Source: Papiliotrema nemorosa
Taxonomy: Eukaryota > Basidiomycota > Tremellomycetes > Tremellales > Rhynchogastremaceae
Direction: 5' to 3'
DNA: 64,000 nucleotides
Assembly (NCBI GenBank): GCA_032158125.1
Contig: JASKOT010000030.1
Location: 62,001-126,000 of the forward strand
The notes below the pieces were generated by a model. That model did no database searches. It saw only the letters and a list, made by a program, of their open reading frames with translations, and had not been told where the DNA came from. Shown one piece after another: positions 34,413 through 45,580 of this stretch. Both the position numbers and the translations under genes were made by a program. Every line of letters starts with the position of its first letter. The first letter of the stretch is position 1.

Positions 34413-34738
34413 GTGAGTCTCACTTCGGGGGCATCGCACAAGACCTACAGGCAAAGGACTTGATGGGAAGCTTTCGTCAGGAATCTAATTCGGGGGGGTT
34501 GGACCACCCTCAGAGCTCGTCCCCTGGTCCAAAGTGACTTGGGCGCTGAGTACCCTCACGATTGAGAGAGCCTGACAGATGTTTGTCTTCCGCTCTAAAA
34601 ATATAGGGTTTTGATCTTTCCAGAGGCATCGTTGGAGCCTGTACTGGGCAAGACGTTTCAGCGGATTGGAGCGGGTGAAACTGAGACGTTAATCAGGTCG
34701 GCGTTGGGCAAGAGATAAATGCATCCCAACTATCCTAC

Positions 34739-36220
34739 TTATGCTCGCCATGTCACATGTACAGCATCAGTCCGGAATCTGCTCATCAGCCAAACTTAAC
34801 CCTCAGAGTTCAACACTGACCGTTGTGTGACTGATGTCTTCTCCAACGGCGTTGTAGCTCCCATCCTGAACGCCAAGAGACCCGCTTGAGCGATCATTAT
34901 CCCATTATCAATACAAAAACTAATCATCAGTCTTTCTTCAAACTGATCACGAGTTCGGACTGACCTTTCGTCCGTCGCGTAGACTCTACCACCTCTCTCA
35001 CTGGCCATTATCCCCATCATCTCTTGTAATCGTAAATTGCCTATTCATCAACTCTGCCCCACCAGATGTACGCAGACTCACATCCCACTCCTCCGACAAT
35101 GAGCACATCCTTGGCTCCAACATGCGCCATGGCCCTCTCTGTAATCTCCACCAACATTGCAAACGTCGTTTCCTGCAGCGAAAAGCAGAGATCCTGCGGC
35201 GTAATCACGTCCTCAGATCCCTCATGTGTGGTTTCTGAACCGCTCTGCCCACTCGCTTGAGCTTTCGATTCTGCAGAATCCCATGATCTGTACCTCGGAT
35301 CCCGGGTGTACGCTTCTGTACTAGCCAACAGACCCGCCAGAGTCACGTCCATCCCTTTGGTGCCGAATGGAAGGGGAACAAACCTCTTGCCCCTGTATAT
35401 CAGCCAAATGCTTAACAACCGCATGCACGGTCTTCGCGCAATGAGCAAGACCCACTTTCTAGCTTCCAATTCGATATTGTACCCTGGCGAAGGATCATTC
35501 CTCAATCCTATGACCCGCGCGAAGCGATCAAGACAATTTCCTATGGCTATATCCAGTGTCTCGCCAAATATCCTATACCGCTGTTGAGAATACGCTATGA
35601 CTTGGGTGTTCCCGCCCGAGACGTAGAGGACGATGGGGTTGTGGGAAGAAGTGATATGCCTCCCCATTTCAATGTCTATACATCAATCAATGAGTCGTCT
35701 CGCGAGGATGGAGGCGAAGAAGAGACTTACGACCGACGCAGTGATTGACGCCTACGAGAGGGATATTGTGGAGTAACGATAATGTCCGAGCTACCAGTGC
35801 TCCCACTTGCAGACATGTACCCATCCCGGGGCCTGATAGTCAGCATCAAGTCACATGCATCCTCCTCAGAGCCTCGATGGAATGGGAGCTGTGGTCAGTC
35901 TCACCTTTCGTAAATGCGATAACGTCCAAATCGCTCATCCTTACCCCTGCCTTCTTTACGGCTTCCTCGAGAACCCTAACCACCCATTCCCGATGATGTC
36001 GACCTGTATCGCTCGGCAAGAATCCTTCACCGGGAGGGGTGATATATGTGTGTCGAACATTAGATAATACAGTGACTGTAGTCGCGCGTGAAGAACCGGC
36101 AGGTGATGGGGAATGAGAGATGATTCCAGCTCCAAGTTTGTTCGCTGAACCTTCTATTCCTAGACAAAGAAGTTTCTTTGCTGGTCGGCTCAAGGGAGAA
36201 GGTTTCTTGGACTGGACCAT
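34739..36220 (-). CDS. KAE1: Kae1, tRNA N6-threonylcarbamoyladenosine synthase subunit of the KEOPS complex
   Basis: Start [16 protein letters not shown] at 36220. The family hallmarks are present: [16 protein letters not shown] at the N-terminus, the metal-binding His pair in VNHCVGH, the sugar-kinase-like phosphate motif [12 protein letters not shown], and [18 protein letters not shown]. The last metal ligand is the Asp of [12 protein letters not shown]. The protein transfers the threonylcarbamoyl group to A37 of ANN-decoding tRNAs and is cytosolic, not the mitochondrial Qri7 form. A Ser/Glu-rich insertion ([20 protein letters not shown]) near residue 260 is longer than in yeast. The final short exon, after a donor at 34820, encodes [12 protein letters not shown], a typical Kae1 end. 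At least five introns are present. It is divergent from AAR2 with only 190 bp between starts. Confidence 0.92.
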
Positions 36221-36410
36221 ATTGCAGAATCCACCTTGACTTCCAATCGACGACCAAGTCGAGAAAGATGTGAGAGTGGTGACGGTGCGAGATGAAACCG
36301 ACAAGAATTCGAACTTTTACGTTTCTGATTGTCATCTTCGTCACCCGCCAGCCAGTCACAACCTCTCAACCACAAAGTACGATCTCGACGTGCAAGGCTG
36401 GTGTATCAGT

Positions 36411-37635
36411 ATGGAACTCACAAACGAGCAAGCACAAGTTCTCTTTGACGCGGGATGCTTCTTGATCCTCACCGACCTCCCTGAAGGATCTGAGATTGGC
36501 TTGGACGGGACGTCAGTTGTTCCCCTTCTCCTGCTGGTCCGGTATAGAAAACTCACGACATAGATAGGTACCACACCATCCGTCGTTTTTCAGGTTTCAA
36601 ATTTGTTCCTCCAGGACTACACCTCCTCACTTGGTCAGTGACCCCTTCGAACGCGAATGGACCGGGTATACCACTTCGACATGGATTTTTCGTCTGGCTG
36701 CAACCTAGACAAAGGGCAGTGCTGTCTTACGACCCAAAATCTGAAGTTGTGGAGTATGATCCAACGACCATGATCTCGGAAGATCATCTTAAAAGTCTGG
36801 ATAAAGAACTCGCGCCGTACCCGTTTAATGGGCTGAATGTCTGGAAAGCCACGACGAGCCATATCACCGAAGAAACGCTTCAAACAGTGCTAGGGGAAGA
36901 TAGGATGCTCAGCGGAATGACCCATGTAACAGGGGAAGAGACTGAGAAAGGCGAGTCGATGCTGGGTACTGGACACACGGAAGAAGAGGGAATCAAGTTT
37001 GTGCAGTTTAGGTTGAAGAAGAGTTGGAGGGAAGGGGCAGTAGGGGAAGAGGTCACCCGGTATTCCAAGGATAAAAGTTGGCTCCTCAGTCATGTACTGC
37101 AAAGGCAGCTTGAGAATCGTGAGTGGACGAGTCGACCGGTTATCCAGGCAAGATTGTACTAACTTCAGAACCACTGAGATTAGTCGGACAGCTCCAACTC
37201 GCCTTTATCCTTGTCATTCACCTGTCCTCCTACGGCGCCCTATCGTCTTATAAGCGCTTCCTGTCCCTGTTCACCCGATCGTTCGATTTACTACTCAACC
37301 CCTCGGTATATGACTCGTCCCCCACCGGTGTCTCTAGCTTGTACGTCGAGGTGATACAAGCTCTGTCGGCTCAACTATCTGTCATCCCGGACGGATCATT
37401 CGAGACGGAGTTACCAGAACTCGACCTGTTTTTCTTGGATGAGATTGAGCGACTTCGCCATAATCTCATTGGTTCTAATCCAACACCTGGATTGATACAG
37501 GCGTGGCAAGGCTTACAGACCGTCACGAAGAAATGGGGATGGGAGCTGGAAAGTCTGGAGGCTGAGCCTATCGGGGCAGAAATCGAAGAATCAGACGAGG
37601 AAGGCGAGTATGCTCCTCAGGTTGTAGAAATGTAA
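36411..37635 (+). CDS. AAR2: AAR2 splicing factor (U5 snRNP assembly)
   Basis: Start MELTNEQAQVLFDAGCFLILTDLPEGSEIGLDG, matching the AAR2 N-terminal domain, followed after an intron by FSGFKFVPPGLHLLTWS. The typical GFFVWLQPRQRAVLSYDP, then EVVEYDPTT and LAPYPF follow, then an acidic insert. After an intron near 37110-37167 comes LVGQLQLAFILVIHLSSYGALSSYKRFLSLF, the helical C-terminal domain. The end is acidic (EIEESDEEGEYAPQ). In yeast Aar2 binds Prp8 and keeps U5 snRNP immature until Brr2 replaces it. The gene is present as one copy with two introns, in line with the intron-rich genome around it. The C-terminal part converges on the 5-alpha-reductase-family gene with 56 bp between stops. 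Confidence 0.9.
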
Positions 37636-37691
37636 CGGAATGAAGCGACGTAATTCATACCTAATGACCGTTGTACACAAAACGAAACCAC

Positions 37692-38881
37692 TTAAAAAAG
37701 CCATGGGATGACAACCTTTCTGTCCTTTGGGTACCTCTCCTTCCAGGTGTGTCGATTCCACCTTTGCCCTCGAATCGCTCGAGGCAACATCGCCGAAATT
37801 TCAAACAAGACAAACATCCAAGCTGGATGCAGCACTTTGGTCGGGAGCCGAGGGAGGTAATCCAGCACTCCGCCTAGCCAGCTGGGTAAGCCGTGCACCG
37901 CACTTCGGGAAGGCAAGTCGATGAAGATGGAGGGTGACGCCGCGAGAGCATAACATGTCCATTCGAACCTTTCCGTCAGCTGAATCCGCGAGAGGATCCT
38001 TCACGACTCACCACTCGCACAGGTAGTTGGGGAATGAGACGAAATGGTACAATCCACCTCGAGGGATGGCGTACCTCCCATTCCCTGCTTTCTTGTCCTT
38101 TTCGAGTTCTTCTTTCGGTATAGACGAGACCAATCGTCGATCTTCAGGTCGTCGAAGATCATTCAGGATTTCGTCGTGGTACACTATTTGTCAACTCTTA
38201 ATTTAAAAAGCTTGAGAGGAGCTGACCATTCCCTAGGAGTCCTGCTGCCCAACCAGCCAGACACCACAAGGTTCTTGAACCGGTATCGGCGGGATAGTAC
38301 GTTAAACCGATCGCCAAACAGTACGCGTTTCTGCGTAGTTAGCACTGGAATATTTCCAAGCGATGCAATTGCGACTTACAGGACATTGTATATCCCGGCT
38401 GTGATGGGGACGACTATATTTAGGCTGCTCCTCTTGGGTGACAGGACCAAAGGCGAAAGAATCGCTCGATGTATATAGTGCACCACGTACAAAACCTATC
38501 TATCAGCGGCCATCACCCAAGTTTAGTGATACTGGACATACAGCCAAGATAGTAGAATTGTTGTTCAACCTCTCGGTACTATGATACAGCGTCCAAAGCA
38601 GAGTCGTCGGCTGACGTTAGACAAAGGTCGTGAGAGATACATACCGCAACGATCTCCATAGCGAACCACGCTATGTTCCCTATCACGTCAACATCGTCTG
38701 GTGTTGGATTTGACGACTCACCATTGACGTTGAAAATCGACTTTGACTGGTTGAACCTCCCGAATGGCGCATCGAGTACGAAGAGGGTCAAAGGCGCGTG
38801 TAAGGGCAAGAGGTGGTACAGCAAGATGGCAGGGGTGAAGATTCCCGGTGGAGTGGGTCTAGCAAGTGTCCAGATGCCCAT
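37692..38881 (-). CDS. 3-oxo-5-alpha-steroid 4-dehydrogenase (SRD5A) family membrane enzyme
   Basis: Start MGIWTLARPTPPGIFTPAILL at 38881. Hydrophobic helices follow across several exons (FVLDAPFGRFNQSKS, GNIAWFAMEIVA, TLLWTLYHSTERLNN, VLYVVHYIHRAIL). The family C-terminal domain is then plain: YHDEILNDLRRPEDRR, RYAIPRGGLYHFVSFPNYLCEWFEWTCYAL, and the end WNRHTWKERYPKDRKVVIPWLF. The IPRGGLF-like motif and the final YP-RK-IPW run are signatures of NADPH-dependent C=C reductases acting on 3-oxo-4-ene steroids, enoyl-CoA or polyprenols in the ER. Substrate cannot be told from the sequence; sterol, polyprenol (Dfg10-like) or fatty enoyl (Tsc13-like) roles are all possible, with the SRD5A1/2 branch the closest by motif. 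Intron positions are consistent with the frame throughout. Confidence 0.85.
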
Positions 38882-39256
38882 CTTATGAGATCGACTAAGA
38901 GTGTCCCCGTGCTCTTGCTGCGAGGTGATCGTCGAGGAAGCGTTGAAAGTGAGCGAGAATCGATGGTGACCCGAGATTATCGGTTCCAGCCAATGCGCGT
39001 CATGGCGTCATGGCGATCCATCCACTCATCCATCCCACCTGCAAACCCCTACACGACTCGGAGCAACCTGGGATACATGCATTTGATGCAAGCGACAAGC
39101 TGAATACATCTAGATTGTATGATCAATGTATGCGATTGATGTTGTCTTCGACAAGACAAAGCCGGTCCAGGCGATCCATTCTCCAAACATTGTCCTTGTT
39201 CAACCTCTTCCAAAGCCCAAAAAGTGTTATAATTCGAATGTCTACTTTATTGTCCA
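38882..39256. other. Intergenic region between two minus-strand genes
   Basis: About 375 bp holding the promoter of the reductase gene and the 3' end of the next. No RNA gene or repeat was recognised. Confidence 0.45.
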
Positions 39257-40239
39257 TTACAATGCCAATCCGACAAAGGCCAAAATCCCTAAAAACGAAC
39301 CGATAATCTTCGTCCAGCCCAATGTAGCTGCTCTTCCCGCTGCGCCTTTACTGGCCGCCGAATACGTGGCAAATGTGGGTCCGCATTGTGCGTTTACCGT
39401 GTTGATCGACGATTGCAACAAGGTCGAATTGAGCGTCGAGACACTTCCTACGTTCTCCGCGTAATGGTTGAGCAGTAGACTCGAGCATTTGGAACAGGTA
39501 GGTTTGGAGGAACTGGGGATACTTTTCGTCAGTTCACGCACTGATCCGAAGCTAATCCAACTCACCCAACACCAGAAGGGATCGACCATAAATACAGATC
39601 GTCCGGAGTGGTAGAAGCTACAGCTTGGAGATAACAGTATTTCCCCGTATCTGGATCTGTGATCCCCGCCGCTTTTCTCATCAATGCGTAATTCCCCATG
39701 CCCGCCTGAGCCTCCCTTGCGATCGAACTGGACGTGCCTTGAGAAAGGTCGTATGCGCAGTTTCCTTTAGAGTTCAGGGCTGAAAGGACTCCTGTAAAGT
39801 AATCGTCGCATTGGTCGGAACTGGGTTGAGGGGAAGACACATAGGATACCAGGTTGTTCAGAGTGGTCAAGTTGCCCGATGCGAGGGATTTCGAGAGGAG
39901 AGAGGCGTAAGAGGTCGAGGTGGTGAGGAGGAGTGAGAATGGAAGGCAAGAGGTGAATGTGGATGAGGATAACACGGAGGAGAGGTAGAGCAGACAAGAG
40001 TCGGACAAGGCGTATGAGATGGATAGGTCCAGAGGAGTCGGTACGGGAGAAGGCGGCGAGGTGGGTGTGGTAGATGGTGGAGAGGGGACGGTGATATTGT
40101 TGGCGGATAATGCCCGGATGGAATAGTCATCTTCTGGTGGAAGAGGTTCAGGTTGACCAGGATGCCTCTGCGAGATGGATCGACTGGAAACGTGTGAGAG
40201 GGCCAGTGCGACTACTGCCAGTGTCGCGCGTAGTCGCAT
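39257..40239 (-). CDS. Secreted Ser/Thr-rich protein with conserved Cys and a C-terminal hydrophobic tail (DUF7729-like)
   Basis: Start MRLRATLAVVALALSHVSSR at 40239, a signal peptide. A Pro-rich spacer follows, then a folded segment LSISYALSDSCLLYLSSVLSS, SSDQCDDYFTGVLSAL and a second Cys region (NCAYDLSQGT, GKYCYLQAVAS). One intron (donor in SIPSGVG at about 39567) leads to SSKPTCSKCSSLLL, then INTVNAQCGPTF, and a hydrophobic end (IIGSFLGILAFVGLAL) fit for GPI anchoring. The Cys pattern and length resemble fungal secreted proteins annotated as DUF7729. The even number of Cys suggests disulfide bonds in the extracellular domain. The function is not known to me. A wall or surface role is inferred from the signal peptide and the anchor-like tail. 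Confidence 0.7.
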
Positions 40240-41013
40240 GGTGAGCGTGAGGGTAAAGGAGCGTGGGTCGACGATCGTCGAGTTGGACGTCGGATTTGAA
40301 GTATTATAAGAGGACTGTAGATGACATGAGAACAGCCAAGGACCAAACAGAAACAGAAGAAGGGATACCAAGGCAAAGCATCATGCATCTCTGACCGTGT
40401 AGCAGGAATAGGGAGGGAAACGCCTCTCGGGATACTCGACACAGAGGCGTCCAAAGTGGCAGCGTAGACATGGGAAATGGGGAAAGGCCTGGAACTCGGT
40501 CTGTGTTTTTTCCCTACTCGTTTGACGATCAGTTCCGTCTTAGTCGAGGAACAGTGCGGGGGTGCCGCAAAGGTACCACTAGCCACTGCACCAGGTGATC
40601 GGACCGGTATTACCAGGATTCCTTTGGCCAACCTTGCGACAAGCTGCAACTGGTCTATTGCTCGCCCCATCTTGGTGGATCTGCAGCTTCCTGCTTGAGT
40701 CGGTTTGTGCTTGAATTCCATGGGATGAGGATGTTGCGAGCAGGCACAGATGAAACGTAATCCTGTCTGTTTCCCCCTGGCCGAGTCCCGTCGCGTGTCA
40801 ACAAACAGTCGCGTCGTCGTCTCGCCTAATCGGCTCCGAGGGTGGCAAACTCTCACGCTACCGTCGCCACCCCCTAGTGAATCTGCTCCCGCCCACCCAC
40901 CCTCCCCCCGCTCTCATTTCTTGACGATTGTTTTTTTTCTTCGACTTTCTCCCTCGTCCCCGTCCCATCCTCCGGTCCCTTCCCTCCACTCTGGAGGTCC
41001 ACCCTCGCACCCA
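40240..41013. other. Divergent intergenic region with CT-rich leader of the AT-hook gene
   Basis: About 770 bp between divergent starts. From 40890 to 41010 the plus strand is strongly pyrimidine-rich (for example GATTGTTTTTTTTCTTCGACTTTC), typical of a core promoter/leader here. Nothing else was recognised. Confidence 0.45.
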
Positions 41014-42192
41014 ATGGCAGACCTGGCCACGTTCATTGATCAACCCCTCATAGACCCCACTCTACATCGGCTCAGTCGCGATGTCTCCTCCACACCTATC
41101 GACCCAGCACTGTTCGAGCTGGAAGGTCTGGTCAATGACGTACGAAAGGGCAAGATAAAGCTGGACGACGTGGATGAGCCCGAGCATGTTGGGGTCGACG
41201 ACGATGATATTGACCCAGCTCTGAGGGCTATCGTGAACAGTCTGACTAATGCCCAACAGGCGAGCTTATTCTTATTTGCAGACTGAACGTAAAGCTCACG
41301 GGTAGTCCTCGACCTCTTCCCCTGGACCAAGCTTGACCCAAGCACAGGCGGTCGCTGCTGTTAGTGCGCATATAGCAGAGCACGAGGACCCGGACAGGCT
41401 ACAGCAATCTCTCGAGGAGATCACCTCTGCCACTTTTGGTGGGACAATCTAGCAGAGTAAAGCAGGGCATGCGACTTACGCGCAGGCTCGCTATTCCCCC
41501 CCACCTTCCCTACATCTCCTACGCCTTTCACCCTCCCACAACCCATCGATGACCCTTCCACCCATGCAGAACCCGCTGCAGAAACTGCTTCAGCCGTACC
41601 AGCTCCGCCCGTTAAACGCGGTCAAGGTCGTCCGAAGGGGTCCAAGAATAAACCTAAACCTAACGCAATACCCAAACCGCCCAAACCCAAACCACCACCG
41701 AAAAAGCGGGGTCGACCTAGGAAAATCAAAACGGAAGAAGAGATAGCTGCTGAACAAGCAGCAAGACAAGCGAAGCGTAGAGAATCAAGAGGACAAGGGA
41801 AGAAGGGTCGACCGAGAAAGTTCCCCGGATTTTTGGTCAGAGAGATGAGGTTGAAAAAGCATAAAGCGGAATATAGAGAGTTGATACGGCGTGCGGAAGA
41901 AGGATTACCCTTTGATGGAATTGAGATTAAGCGGGATGCGCCTCAAGACGGAGAGCAACATGACGGAGAGTATGATCCGACGTTGGAAGGAGAGTATGGG
42001 GAAGAAGGAGAAGGGCACGAAGAGGTCCAAGGGGCAGGGGATAACTTGTACCAGTGGCAAGCGGATGATAGGGATCTGTTGGAGGTGGTAGGCGCAGCTC
42101 AACAGATGGACGAGGATGTGGAAGGCCAGGAACAGAGCGAGCAGTCGATGAGAGAGGTGTTTGGGCTGGATGTGGCCGGTGTCGGGTCGTAG
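41014..42192 (+). CDS. AT-hook nuclear protein with an acidic tail
   Basis: Three exons: 41014-41259, 41306-about 41441, and about 41487-42192. Exon 1 encodes MADLATFIDQPLIDPTLHRL and an acidic stretch (HVGVDDDDIDPALRAI). After a GC-AG intron come an Ala/Gln-rich helix and, after the second intron, a Pro-rich segment with a long Lys/Pro/Arg stretch. Three AT-hooks (GQGRPKG, KRGRPRK, KKGRPRK) should bind the minor groove of AT-rich DNA. A basic helix (LVREMRLKKHKAEYRELIRR) and a Glu/Gly-rich acidic tail follow. I do not recognise a specific orthologue. A chromatin-bound architectural or remodeller-associated role is inferred from the hooks. Confidence 0.75.
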
Positions 42193-42618
42193 CGTTTTGG
42201 ACTTTTCACCGGAAGTTTTACAAGTTGTATCTTACCATGTATCCAAGATGTCAAAATTCCTTCACCTATAGTGTTTGCGTGTCTCTGTCGCGTGCTGGTG
42301 AGAGATTCGCCTCAAGGAAGCTTGGATATGTTGCGTGCTGATTAGTGGTCAGCTCCTATGGACGACAGCTGCCGGGTGATGGTAACCAAGCAGAGTCGCC
42401 GCGTATCGAACCCCACGACCAGGTGGTAGTTGCCATCACCCTCTCATCCACCTCGCTCAGCGTTCATCTCATATAAACCAGTGCACATGCATGAATATCT
42501 GCCCCTCCGTCCTCTTCGACGACTCGCTTGTATTTCTCTTTCCGCTGGACGGACCTTTTGAAATTTGCTCAGACCCTCTTTACCCTACCGTCCCCACCTC
42601 ACCTGTACTTCGCATATA
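42193..42618. other. Intergenic region before the Rds1-like gene
   Basis: About 425 bp. A TATAAA-like element at 42471-42477 (TATAAAC) lies 142 bp before the start codon, the best TATA candidate in the window. A stretch resembling a tRNA T-loop near 42401 was checked and did not fold. Confidence 0.4.
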
Positions 42619-44447
42619 ATGCTTTTCAAGCTTACGATCCTCACTACGCTCCTGATTTTGGGCGTGCAAGCCACCCCTGTCAGACCGGTCCGACGACAAG
42701 TTGTAGTGGACCCTGCGCCGCCTTCGGACCCATCTTCCACCACGATTTCCGATCCGGGGGTCACTCAGAGCATCCCGGGTGGACCTGCAAGTAGCACGAC
42801 TACCGCTGCACCAGAGGGACCCACTGACTCGGCACCCGGGGATCCTGCCTCTCCATCGAACGGAAACGGTACAGCACAGACGGGTACTGACCCGACGGGT
42901 GGTAATGCCGATCTGACAGTCGTCAAAGTATATCTTCACCTTCCCTCCCCCCCCCCCCTCTCCTCGCCGCAGCTCTCCCTACGAGCGATGGACGGTGTGG
43001 AGCCATTTGATTGTAGGCTGAGAGCAGTTTGCCGCTTTGGCCGAGTCGCTCGAATCGACATTCTACGACCAAGCGCTCAAAAAGTTCTCGGCGCAGAGCT
43101 TTGCCGAAGCGGGGTTTCCAGACGGTCAAGCGATTTTCGACTCTATCAGGTGTGTCCATCCTTTCAACGTTCCCCCTCGCCCGGCATGGAACTTGAGTCA
43201 GAGCTGACTGTAGCGTGGTATTGAAAGATGAACAGACCCATCTGAAGACTCTCCAAGATGTCGCTACTTCTCTCGGAGGGTCCACGTCGGATGTCGATTC
43301 TTGCACTTTCAACTTTGATTCTGCCTTGACTAACGTGTCTACCTTTTTGGCTACCGCGCGTACCCTCGAGTTTGTCGGTGTCGACGCGTGAGTATCCAAC
43401 GGACGCTCATAGCATCTCTATGGATCTACATGGACCGTAGTTGACGGGTCAAGGTATATCGGCGGAACAACTCTGATCAGTGATAAATCCCTCTTGGTCA
43501 GTGCCGCGGAGATCGCCACTGTCGAAGCGAAGCATCACGCCATGTTGAACCTCCTCAACGGTAAGTAGCCGCTTCTCCTCGTTAAGCCTGCCTAGGAAGC
43601 TAATCAGCAGGAGCATCGACGATACCCAGTCCGTTTGATATGGTTCTCACCCCTGAACAAGTCTTGAGCGTCGCGGCGCCATTCATCTCTGGTGGCTGTG
43701 ATCCTGTTGCTGCGCTGGGATTGACTCGTACGCGCAATTGACGGATTGAAGGATTAAATTTTGCTTGCTGACAAACAGCTACGCCCGCTTTGAGCTTGAC
43801 CAATACAGGTCCCTTGACTCCCGGTACGACGGTCACACTCGGCGGAGCGGGGCTAGACGGTAAAGATACTTCGGTAAGTCGGGTCGTCGGTTGCCTTGCG
43901 ATACTGAGAAGAGACCTTGTTCTGCAACATGATCGTCGGAGGAGCTACTGAAGCTCTCGTCTTCCCCGTTCCGCAATGTGTTGTCCCGGACGGTCTGGAT
44001 GGTCCTGGTGAGTGTAACCGAGGATTTGATAGTCAAGGTTGACGGACAGTGCACATCTTCGTGACGAACTCTGCGACGCCATTAAGCGCCAACATTGTCA
44101 GCCAGGACGCGAACGTCATCGTAGCAGGTATGTATATATGCCTACACCCCATATGGTGGGGCTGATCATTAGGACCAGTCATCGGCTTTGTCGATACGAT
44201 TCCCAATACGATCTCCTCGGTGAGTGAAGCCGACTTACCAGACTTGGTACGAGCAGCTCACACACAGCTGCTCAAGGGGAATGGTTCCAGCCAAGTCCAG
44301 CTCTCCTCCGGCAACGACTCGCCTGGGGAGGGTGGTAAAAAGGTCATCATCACCAAAATCACAGTGACCAAGACTCGAAATGGTCTAGGCATTCATCAAC
44401 CCGTCGATGGTGGTCACGGAGGGGCTGTACCGCTCGGCTGGTATTAG
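42619..44447 (+). CDS. Rds1-like secreted stress/development protein with ferritin-like domain
   Basis: Start MLFKLTILTTLLILGVQA is a signal peptide, then a Pro/Ser/Thr-rich linker with QTGTDPTGG. The ferritin-like (Ferritin_2) four-helix bundle is split over several exons: FAALAESLESTFYDQALKKF, DEQTHLKTLQDVATSLGG, LATARTLEFVGVDAYIGG and AAEIATVEAKHHAMLNLL. Glu and His fall where metal or scaffold residues lie in the fold. The C-terminal part is beta-rich: TPGTTVTLGGAGL, CNMIVGGATEALVFPVPQCVVPDG, then VHIFVTNSATPLSANI. The family includes S. pombe Rds1 and ascomycete lsdA, induced by stress and in sexual development. No GPI signal is seen, so it is likely secreted. Several introns are 40-60 nt; intron 1 contains a C11 run near 42949. 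Confidence 0.8.
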
Positions 44448-44567
44448 CGAGATACAAACCGACTACCATGTCGAGGCTGTTTGGTCAATAAGAAACGTAT
44501 GCTTGCGATCGATCTAGGTTGCATTGTGAAGATGTATATCTTGCTTGAGAGCGTGATAGAGTAGCGA

Positions 44568-45580
44568 CTATGCTGCGCCGCAAACAGCCTCTCCGACTGT
44601 TGTGTTGAGAATAAGAGCAACAATGAGACCGTAAAGACCCTACAGTTAGCCGAGACCAGCTCCCTCTGGGTAGCTCACGATGACCTCCCTGTAATATCAG
44701 TATGTGGCATAGGATGCAGGCGAGAGAACTGCTAAACTCACGCGAAAATGAGAATCAGAACCATAGAGACAAACACCTTTGACTCGTAAAGATACGCTCG
44801 TACACACTATGGTCAGCTTCGGTAATGATATGAGTTGAGGGACTAACAGCATCACCGACAATTCCAATGGCGTATCCAGCAGCAAGACCCGTAAATCCAC
44901 AAGCTGATTGTCAGTAGTGCTGTTTTTCATTTGAATGTAAAGCTGACCTAGTCCCGCGGCGAGATGGATGAATCCAGCGAAGAGCGAGTAAGGCTGAGAA
45001 GGGTTTACTGGGCGAGTCAGCGGTGATCGTTTGTACCTAGATATCTGAGCTTACTCCCTCCGGCGATCAGGACCGATACGACCAGACCGTACACTGCGAT
45101 GACTTGCTATCAGCCCTGCCTCTGAGACATGGATCAGGTAACATACTACCAGACATCTAGAAATCAGCGATCATACATCGATGGAATTGGTGCGACTCAC
45201 GACGACAGGAATCAAAGACTGGAAGATTCGTCAGCGATCATTCTCATGAGGCAGGCTAGAAGGGTCGAGATACCTTCATGATCAGATCAGGCCTGCGCAT
45301 GTCAGCTTCTAGAGGAAACCCTGCCGAGGAAACGCTGCTGAGGGCTTACCGGAATGTACCCAGACCGGCGATCCCGATCCCTGCTTTCGACGTCCCATAC
45401 GCCGCTCCGACCGTCGAAAACACCATCTAAGAATGAGCTTGTGCATGTCCCAGCAAGGCATCTGAGCTCACGGCGCTGGTGACGCCTGCGAAGCTGCTTG
45501 TCAGTGTTGTGTACAACGAGGGGTAGAAGAAGGTGGGCTTACCCAAAGAAAGGAGCCCAAGGCGGGCACAGTTCGGACAT
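44568..45580 (-). CDS. VMA3: V-ATPase subunit c (16 kDa proteolipid)
   Basis: A four-helix proteolipid of the V-ATPase c-ring, which pumps protons into vacuoles and endosomes. Start MSELCPPWAPFFG. Exons on the minus strand: 45580-45543 (38 nt), 45493-45472 (22), 45426-45350 (77), 45292-45274 (19), 45218-45201 (18), 45156-45150 (7), 45102-45055 (48), then larger ones to 44568. Joined they read FFGFAGVTSAMVFSTVGAAYG, GIAGLGTFRPDLIMKSLIPVVM, IAVYGLVVSVLIAGG, AAGLACGFTGLAAGYAIGIVGD and LIFAEVIGLYGLIVALIL. The essential Glu of helix 4 is in FAEVIGLYG. The exons are far shorter than those of neighbours. A product without the 7-nt exon would shift frame. The join into exon 7 uses an AAG acceptor. 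Confidence 0.93.

Larger units (their letters stand above)
33183..34738. other. Long intergenic region upstream of the histidine kinase, with a repeated TTTGTAAT motif
   Basis: About 1.55 kb between two minus-strand genes. The first 500 bases are the likely leader/promoter of the kinase gene. Three copies of TTTGTAAT on the plus strand (33773, 33796, 33828) lie 590-650 bp upstream of its start. A possible mini-gene at 34140-34412 is listed separately. Nothing else was recognised. Confidence 0.45.

Noticed and set aside
42395..42480. TCGAACCCC segment resembling an inverted tRNA T-loop
   Set aside because: The flanking bases do not form a five-pair T-stem and no D-arm or acceptor partner was found.
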